Source: Gaiellasilicea sp963749515 (GTDB lineage Bacteria; Actinomycetota; Thermoleophilia; Gaiellales; Gaiellaceae). From it: a stretch of DNA of 64,000 nt. Below are positions 59,340 to 64,000 of this stretch, piece after piece. Position 1 is the first letter of the stretch. Each line of letters begins with the position of its first letter. The notes below the pieces were generated by a model, which worked only from the letters and a program-made list of their open reading frames with translations, searched no databases and had not been told where the DNA came from. The translations under genes were made by a program, and so were the position numbers. Location: NCBI GenBank assembly GCA_963749515.1, contig CAVVMR010000010.1, forward strand, positions 496,001 to 560,000, read 5' to 3'.

Positions 59340-59394
59340 AGGGGGCTCGTGGGGGAGACCGGGTTTCCCCCACGCGACCGAGCCGCAGGCGAGG
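59340..59394 (+). repeat. G-rich palindromic repeat, copy B (55-bp unit)
   Basis: The unit starts AGGGGGCTCGTGGGGGA, has the palindrome CGTGGGGGA...TCCCCCACG (59348-59374), and ends CGAGCCGCAGGCGAG. Read against the reverse complement of copy C (60426-60479), most positions match over the whole unit. It lies just before the first permease. Confidence 0.75.
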
Positions 59395-59402
59395 GAGGCT
59401 GC

Positions 59403-60419
59403 GTGAACGCGACCGCCGCTTCCCCGGAGCGTCCGCGGATTCACTGGGGGCGCGTTGCGCGCCGCCATGCCTGGACGGCGGGGGTCTACGTGCTCCTCCT
59501 CTGCCTGATCGTCTACTGGAGCACCGTGCCGGCCCAGTGGGGCACCTTCGACGTTCAGTCGCTGGCGATCGACGCGCTCCCGTTCGCCTTCGTGGCGATG
59601 GCGCAGGCGGTCGTCATCATCTCGGGCGGGATCGATCTGTCGGTCGGCTCGATGATGAGCCTCGTCAACGTCCTTTCTGCGAAGTACATGTTCGACGCGA
59701 CCTCGGGACAGGCGGTGTCCTTTCGAGAGTCGATCGTGATCGCGTTGCTCCTCGTGCTGGGAGCCGGGCTGGCTGGCGCGCTGACCGGCCTGATCATCAC
59801 CGTCACCAGGGTCGCGGACATCATCGTCACGCTCGCGATGCTCTTCGTCTGGGGCGGAGCGGCGCTTGCCGTGATGCAGATCCCGGGCGGCGGAGCTCCA
59901 CTCGAGTTCACGAAGCTCGCCGTCGGCTACACGCTGACGCCCTGGCTCCCGACCGGCCTCGTGATCATCGCCGTGGTCGTGGTGCTCGTCTGGCTGCCGC
60001 TTCGCTGGCGCAAGCCCGGCCTCGCCCTGTACGCGATCGGCTCGAGCCGCAATGCGTCGTTCCTCTCGGGAATCTCCGTCGCACGCACGCGAATCGGCGC
60101 CTACGCGCTCGGGTCGGCGCTCGCCGCGATGGGGGGCCTCGCACTGACGGCCACCTCCGGGATCGGGGATGCCCTCTCGGGCCAGTACTACACCCTGAAC
60201 AGCGTCGCCGCGGTCGTCCTCGGCGGCGTTTCGCTCGTCGGTGGTGTCGGCGGCCTGATCGGGCCGATCGCGGCTGCGTTCGTGCTCACGCTCGTCAAGT
60301 CGATCATGATCCTGAAGGGCGTCGACCAGAACTGGGCCCAGGTGATCCAGGGCACCCTGATCGTCCTCGTCGTGATGGTCGGCGGTCTCGCCCTCCGCCA
60401 GCGCGGGAAGCACCCATGA
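59403..60419 (+). CDS. Sugar ABC transporter permease (first)
   Basis: A 338-residue branched-type sugar permease (BPD_transp_2) with eight to ten membrane helices. The motif GGIDLSVGSMMSLV near the N-terminal third and GGVSLVGGVGGLIGPIAAA at the C-terminal EAA-like loop are typical of RbsC-type permeases. The start is GTG 59403 with GAGGGAGG 5 nt upstream; the longer open frame from 59259 would translate the repeat elements and is rejected. It is flanked by opposite-facing repeat copies. Confidence 0.9.
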   Translation: MNATAASPERPRIHWGRVARRHAWTAGVYVLLLCLIVYWSTVPAQWGTFDVQSLAIDALPFAFVAMAQAVVIISGGIDLSVGSMMSLVNVLSAKYMFDATSGQAVSFRESIVIALLLVLGAGLAGALTGLIITVTRVADIIVTLAMLFVWGGAALAVMQIPGGGAPLEFTKLAVGYTLTPWLPTGLVIIAVVVVLVWLPLRWRKPGLALYAIGSSRNASFLSGISVARTRIGAYALGSALAAMGGLALTATSGIGDALSGQYYTLNSVAAVVLGGVSLVGGVGGLIGPIAAAFVLTLVKSIMILKGVDQNWAQVIQGTLIVLVVMVGGLALRQRGKHP

Positions 60420-60425
60420 ACGTCG

Positions 60426-60479
60426 CTCGCCTTCGGCTCGCTCCCGTGGGGGAAACCATGTTTCCCCCACGAGCCCCCT
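60426..60479 (-). repeat. G-rich palindromic repeat, copy C (inverted)
   Basis: The reverse strand reads AGGGGGCTCGTGGGGGAAAC...GTTTCCCCCACG...CGAGCCGAAGGCGAG. The palindrome CGTGGGGGAAAC-CAT-GTTTCCCCCACG (60445-60471) has a perfect 12-bp stem. It is the inverted counterpart of copy B, 7 bp after the permease stop. Confidence 0.75.
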
Positions 60480-60489
60480 TCTTTTGCTT

Positions 60490-60517
60490 TGTGGGGGAAC
60501 TTCCAAGTTCCCCCACA
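60490..60517 (-). repeat. G-rich palindromic repeat, copy D
   Basis: TGTGGGGGAACTT-CC-AAGTTCCCCCACA, 13-bp arms. It shares the GTGGGGGAA core and, on the reverse strand, a preceding run of Gs, so it is oriented like copy C. Confidence 0.7.
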
Positions 60518-60526
60518 CCCCCTAAA

Positions 60527-60555
60527 GCTCACGGGTCAGGGACTGCCCCGTGAGC
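60527..60555 (+). promoter_or_regulatory. Hairpin covering the ribosome-binding site and start of the second permease
   Basis: GCTCACGGG (60527-60535) pairs with CCCGTGAGC (60547-60555). The right arm contains the GTG start at 60550, and the loop holds the AGGGA Shine-Dalgarno. It could lower or regulate translation of the second permease. Confidence 0.5.
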
Positions 60556-61536
60556 TCGACGGTCGAGACCCCGACAGGCGGGCGCGACCTGCGCCGGCTC
60601 TTCGCCGACAACCCGGTCTTCGTCCTCACCCTCGTGTTCGTCGGCCTGTTCATCGCGACGGACATCGTGAACCGCGTGCAGTCGAGCGAGGCGTTCCTGA
60701 CGCCGAAGCAGGTCTCGACGACCTTCCTCTACGCGGCAATCCTCGGCCTGATGGCGGCCGGGCAGACGCTCGTGATGCTCACCGGCGGCGTCGACCTCTC
60801 GGTGGCGACGACCGCGACGACCGGGGCCTTCATGATCTCGAGCTTCGCGACCGACGGCGCCGCCACGGCGATCGCAGTCGCGGTCGCTGCGGGCCTCGGG
60901 ATCGGGATCGTGAACGGGATCGGAGTCGCGATCTTCCGCGTCAACCCGCTGATCATGACGCTCGGAGTGAGCACGGTGACGCTCGGGGCCCTGACGATCT
61001 ACAGCCAGACGCGGTTCCTGGCGCCGGCGCCCGACCTCGTCACGAAGCTCGGGTCGGAGCGCTTCTTCACGTACGTCCCGTATGGCCTGCTCGTGTGGGT
61101 GCCGATCTCGGCGCTGATCATCCTCGGCCTGCGTTACAGCGGCTTCGGACGGCTGATCTACGCAGTCGGCGACAACGCCACCGCCTGCCGGCTCGCCGGC
61201 GTCCGTACCTGGCAGGTCCTGCTTGCCGTGTACGCGCTCTGCGGTGCGCTCAGCGCGGCCGCGGGGATCCTCCTCGTCGGGTTCAATGACGCCGCCGACC
61301 TGGGGATCGCGACACCATTCCTTCTGCCCTCGGTCGCCGCGGTGGTGATCGGCGGGACATCGATCTTCGGAGGCGTCGGCGGGTACGCCGGCACCATCCT
61401 CGGGGCGCTGATCCTGACGGTGCTGGACTCGCTGCTCACGATCCTGAACGCGTCGCAGGCGGTGCGCCAGATGCTCTACGGGCTGATCATCCTCGCCCTC
61501 GCAGCGATCTACGCCCGAGCCGCCGCGGCCGACTAG
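60550..61536 (+). CDS. Sugar ABC transporter permease (second)
   Basis: A 328-residue RbsC-type permease partner. GGVDLSVATTATTGAF and GGTSIFGGVGGYAGTILGA mark the two conserved loops; eight or more hydrophobic helices follow the basic N-terminus. GTG 60550 has AGGGA 7 nt upstream, inside the hairpin 60527-60555. It completes a binding protein-ATPase-two-permease importer. Confidence 0.9.
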   Translation: MSSTVETPTGGRDLRRLFADNPVFVLTLVFVGLFIATDIVNRVQSSEAFLTPKQVSTTFLYAAILGLMAAGQTLVMLTGGVDLSVATTATTGAFMISSFATDGAATAIAVAVAAGLGIGIVNGIGVAIFRVNPLIMTLGVSTVTLGALTIYSQTRFLAPAPDLVTKLGSERFFTYVPYGLLVWVPISALIILGLRYSGFGRLIYAVGDNATACRLAGVRTWQVLLAVYALCGALSAAAGILLVGFNDAADLGIATPFLLPSVAAVVIGGTSIFGGVGGYAGTILGALILTVLDSLLTILNASQAVRQMLYGLIILALAAIYARAAAAD

Positions 61537-61567
61537 CGAGGAGGGTCGAGCAGGACTCGGCGCGCGA

Positions 61568-61597
61568 TTGTCGCATTGCGGTGGGCGCGGGTAGGAT
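61568..61597 (+). promoter_or_regulatory. Histidine-kinase promoter
   Basis: TTGTCG (61568-61573), 18 bp, TAGGAT (61592-61597). A leader of about 15-20 nt carries AGGAGGAA before GTG 61620. Confidence 0.5.
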
Positions 61598-61619
61598 CAG
61601 CCCGCCCAGGAGGAACGAA

Positions 61620-63329
61620 GTGCGACAAGCCGCCGAGCTCGTCGGGATCGTCAACCTCGTGCTGTTCGCGGCGATCGCAGTCGTCTGTGTCCGGCAGTGG
61701 AGTAGGGAGCGAGCGCCGACGGCGCTCTGGGCTGCCCTGGCGTTCGTGAGCCTCGCCGCAGTGATCCTCGTCGGACAGCTCCTGCCGGACGAGCCGCAGG
61801 GTTTCGCCGAGAACGCGCTTCAGCGCGCCGACCTCGCACTCCTGGTGCTCTTTCCGTATCTCCTGTATCGCTTCGCGGTGGCGTTCGAGGCAGCGACGCG
61901 TCCGCTCGCCCTGTACGTCGACTCGCTCACCACCGGCATGGTCGCCGCAACCTTCGCGTTGCCGCTCATCCCGTCGACGGACGAGTCGTGGCCGTGGTGG
62001 TTCACGGCGTACGTCATCGTCTTCGTCGTCCACTGGTCGGTGCTGCTGCTGATCGTGTCCGTGCGCCTCTGGCGTGCGGGCCGGTCCGAGGCATCCGTGG
62101 CGCGCCGGCGGATGGAGATGCTCGCGATCGCGGCCACCGCGATCACCGCCGCGCTCGTGCTTGCCGCAGTGGGCGGCGACGAAGACTCGCCGCAGGCGCT
62201 CGGAACGGGGCTTCTCGCCATGTTCAGCGCGGTTGCGTTCCTGCTCGGCTTCGCGCCGCCCAACGGTCTCCGCCTTCTCTGGCGGCGGCCCGAGCAGCAG
62301 CGCATGCAGCTCGCAGTCGGTGAGCTGATGTCCGCGACGAGCGAGCTCGACGTCGCGGAGCGGGTGTTGCCGCCGATGGCCCGCATGGTCGGGGCTCGCG
62401 GCATCGCGCTCGACGGAGCCGACGGATCGCGAATCGCCGAGCACGGGTCGGTTGACGAGGCGTCGCCCGGCGAGGTGCGACGGCTGGAGTTTCCGTTCGG
62501 GACGCTGACTGTCAGAACGAGCTCGTTCGCGCCGTTCTTCGGCGCCGAGGAGAGGAAGCTCCTCACCGCGCTCGGGTCACTGATGAGCCTCGCACTCGAC
62601 CGCGCCCGGCTGTTCACGCAGGAGCGCGATGCGCGCGCCTCGCTCGAGCGGGTCGACGAGCTGAAGAGCCAGTTCGTCAGCCTCGCCGCCCACGAGCTGC
62701 GCTCACCGGTCGGCGCGATCTACGGCCTCTCCGAGACGCTCGCCGAGCGGAAGCACCAGCTCTCGGCGGACCAGGTCGCGGAGCTCGAGATCTCGCTGAC
62801 CCAGCAGATCCGCCGGCTGCGAACGCTCGTCGAGCAGCTGCTCGACCTCTCGCGTCTCGACGCGGAAGCCGTCGTGATCAAGCCGCAGCGCGTGCGGGTC
62901 CGCGAGCGACTGGAGGAGATCGTCAGTGCGGCCTCCCCGCTGGAAGCCGTCCCGATCGGGATCGACGCCGACCCGGAGCTCGAGGTCGAGGTCGACGGCC
63001 ACGCGCTGGATCGGATCGTCACGAACCTGATCGCGAATGCCTGCCGGTACGGCGCGCCGCCGGTGATGGTGAGCGCGGCGCAGGTGGGAGAGCTCCTACG
63101 CGTGACGGTGCAGGATCACGGGCCGGGCGTGCCGGCGGAATTCGTGCCGCTCCTCTTCGACCGGTTTGCGCGTAGCGCCGCGAGCGCGTCGAGCGTGCCG
63201 GGCACCGGCCTCGGGCTTGCGATCGCGCGCTCCTACGCTCGCGCGCACAGCGGTGAGGTCAGCTACCGCCCGGCGGCTTCGAGCGGCTCGGTGTTCGAGC
63301 TGACGCTGCCGACGCCCGCGGCCTGGTAG
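61620..63329 (+). CDS. Membrane sensor histidine kinase
   Basis: 569 residues: about seven membrane helices (10-215), a GAF-like region (about 225-325), HisKA with phospho-acceptor His358 (LAAHELRSPVGAIYG), and a HATPase domain with NLIANACRYG, DHGPGVP and GTGLGLAIARSYARAHSG. No response regulator is adjacent, so it is an orphan; the single-domain receiver at 42160 is a possible partner. GTG 61620 is set by the strong AGGAGGAA 5 nt upstream. Its end overlaps the GGDEF gene by 67 bp. Confidence 0.92.
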   Translation: MRQAAELVGIVNLVLFAAIAVVCVRQWSRERAPTALWAALAFVSLAAVILVGQLLPDEPQGFAENALQRADLALLVLFPYLLYRFAVAFEAATRPLALYVDSLTTGMVAATFALPLIPSTDESWPWWFTAYVIVFVVHWSVLLLIVSVRLWRAGRSEASVARRRMEMLAIAATAITAALVLAAVGGDEDSPQALGTGLLAMFSAVAFLLGFAPPNGLRLLWRRPEQQRMQLAVGELMSATSELDVAERVLPPMARMVGARGIALDGADGSRIAEHGSVDEASPGEVRRLEFPFGTLTVRTSSFAPFFGAEERKLLTALGSLMSLALDRARLFTQERDARASLERVDELKSQFVSLAAHELRSPVGAIYGLSETLAERKHQLSADQVAELEISLTQQIRRLRTLVEQLLDLSRLDAEAVVIKPQRVRVRERLEEIVSAASPLEAVPIGIDADPELEVEVDGHALDRIVTNLIANACRYGAPPVMVSAAQVGELLRVTVQDHGPGVPAEFVPLLFDRFARSAASASSVPGTGLGLAIARSYARAHSGEVSYRPAASSGSVFELTLPTPAAW

Positions 63330-64000
63330 TGGTGCTCCAAAGGCGCCGTGCTGGTCAGGCCTGCAGGGCCTTGCCGAGGCGTTCGTAGCAAGCGGCGCGC
63401 ATAGAGGCGCTCGTCGGCTGCCCGGTAGAGCGAGAGAGCATTGCGGCCCTCGCTGGGGCTTCCCGCCCAGCCAACCGTGACGGGATGAGGCGCGCTCGCA
63501 ACGGCCTGCTCGATCCGGTTGGCGTAGCGAGAGGCCTCGAGCACCGAGTCGACGTTGCAGAGAATCGCGAACTCGGCGCCGCCGATGCGCGCGATGTCGT
63601 CCTCCGGGAGCAGAGCCGTCCCGAGTGCCTCGGCGACGTTCCTCAGCGCGTCGTCGGCGACGGTGCCGCTGCGGCTCGTCATCTGCTCGAAGCCGTCGAC
63701 GCTTGCCAGCACGAGCCCGAACGGCTTGCCCGTCGCGAGGCGGCCGTCGATCGCCTTCTCGAAGCCGCGCATGCTCGGCAGACCGGTGAGCCAGTCGCGC
63801 TCAGCGAGAACCTGCAGCTCGGCGAGAGCCGTCTTGTAGTGCGAGGCGAACCAGCCGAGGAGCGCACCGATCGAGACGTAGGTGACGAGGCGGATCGGGG
63901 TGGACACCGTCACGAGCTCGTAGGTCGGGACGTCGTGGTTGAGGGTGACCGCGAGCGAGAAGAGGCCGGTCGCGACCACGCCGCCGGCGGCTCCGTACCA
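63263..64000 (-). CDS. Membrane GGDEF-domain protein with degenerate active site (C-terminal part)
   Basis: The frame is open through the right edge; 245 residues are visible. Two hydrophobic segments (GLFSLAVTL and LVTYVSIGALLGWFA) precede a GGDEF domain starting AERDWLTGLPSMRGFEKAI. The signature is RIGGAEF, with Ala for the catalytic Asp/Glu, and the inhibitory RxxD is LPED (Arg missing). It is therefore probably not an active diguanylate cyclase; it may bind GTP or c-di-GMP differently. The tail after 63330 is low-complexity and overlaps the kinase gene. Confidence 0.8.
   Translation of the reverse strand, partial: WYGAAGGVVATGLFSLAVTLNHDVPTYELVTVSTPIRLVTYVSIGALLGWFASHYKTALAELQVLAERDWLTGLPSMRGFEKAIDGRLATGKPFGLVLASVDGFEQMTSRSGTVADDALRNVAEALGTALLPEDDIARIGGAEFAILCNVDSVLEASRYANRIEQAVASAPHPVTVGWAGSPSEGRNALSLYRAADERLYARRLLRTPRQGPAGLTSTAPLEHHYQAAGVGSVSSNTEPLEAAGR

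Noticed and set aside
59259..59402. Longer N-terminus for the first permease starting at 59259
   Set aside because: It would translate the palindromic repeats A and B; GTG 59403 has a good Shine-Dalgarno and the normal permease N-terminus.

Overview
The window comes from a GC-rich actinobacterium. The evidence is a division and cell-wall (dcw) cluster without ftsA, a MurE with the DNPR motif of meso-diaminopimelate-type peptidoglycan, a SARP/BTAD regulator, a MurB inside the dcw cluster, and many start codons lying 6-8 nt after a TANNNT hexamer (leaderless-style starts). The overall protein set suggests a deep branch such as Thermoleophilia/Gaiellales, but that placement is inference. I see no rRNA, tRNA, CRISPR array, transposase or prophage, and no gene-free stretch longer than about 220 bp.

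Layout. 1-4762: left edge of a kelch protein, an orphan OmpR-type regulator with a degenerate receiver, two small unknown genes behind a CRP-like palindrome, an ECF sigma factor overlapping an O6-methylguanine repair gene, a PfkB sugar kinase and an HTH_42 protein. 4822-20453: the dcw operon, mraZ-rsmH-ftsL-ftsI-(EamA transporter)-murE-murF-mraY-murD-ftsW-murG-murC-murB-ftsQ-ftsZ. Most junctions are ATGA/TTGA-type overlaps, mraZ has its own boxes at the front, and ftsZ has a separate near-consensus promoter. 20672-25276: glycine cleavage system gcvT-gcvH-gcvPA-gcvPB plus a small protein. 25288-29233: an MMPL exporter and unknown genes, including two divergent HEXXH proteins.

29239-47853 is mixed housekeeping and regulation. 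It holds an MshEN plus coiled-coil protein, a frameshifted rlmN, a secreted protein preceded by three 11-bp-spaced heptamers next to a SARP regulator, threonine aldolase, a beta-lactamase-fold hydrolase, a Ca2+/H+ antiporter, a nine-cysteine protein, a nucleotidyltransferase-like protein, endonuclease IV, gltX, a single-domain response regulator, an M3-like peptidase, a MaoC dehydratase, an MBL hydrolase, a MetE-like protein, deoC, and an ArsR/SRPBCC pair with a 16-bp palindrome. 47905-61536 is mainly a carbohydrate locus: ROK kinase, SDR, two Gfo/Idh/MocA oxidoreductases, a sugar-phosphate isomerase/epimerase, an APH-fold kinase, a SIS isomerase, a ROK repressor and a complete sugar ABC importer (binding protein, double ATPase, two permeases). 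61620-64000: an orphan histidine kinase and a membrane GGDEF protein with a degenerate active site that runs off the right edge.

The strongest unexplained signals are: (i) a family of long GGGGGAAnC palindromes, with two near-identical ~55-bp copies in opposite orientation flanking one permease gene; (ii) leaderless -10 hexamers, several reusing the TAG stop codon of the gene before; (iii) a possible AUC start codon; (iv) SARP-like direct repeats beside a SARP gene; (v) degenerate signalling domains (receiver and GGDEF) alongside an orphan MshEN coiled-coil protein.
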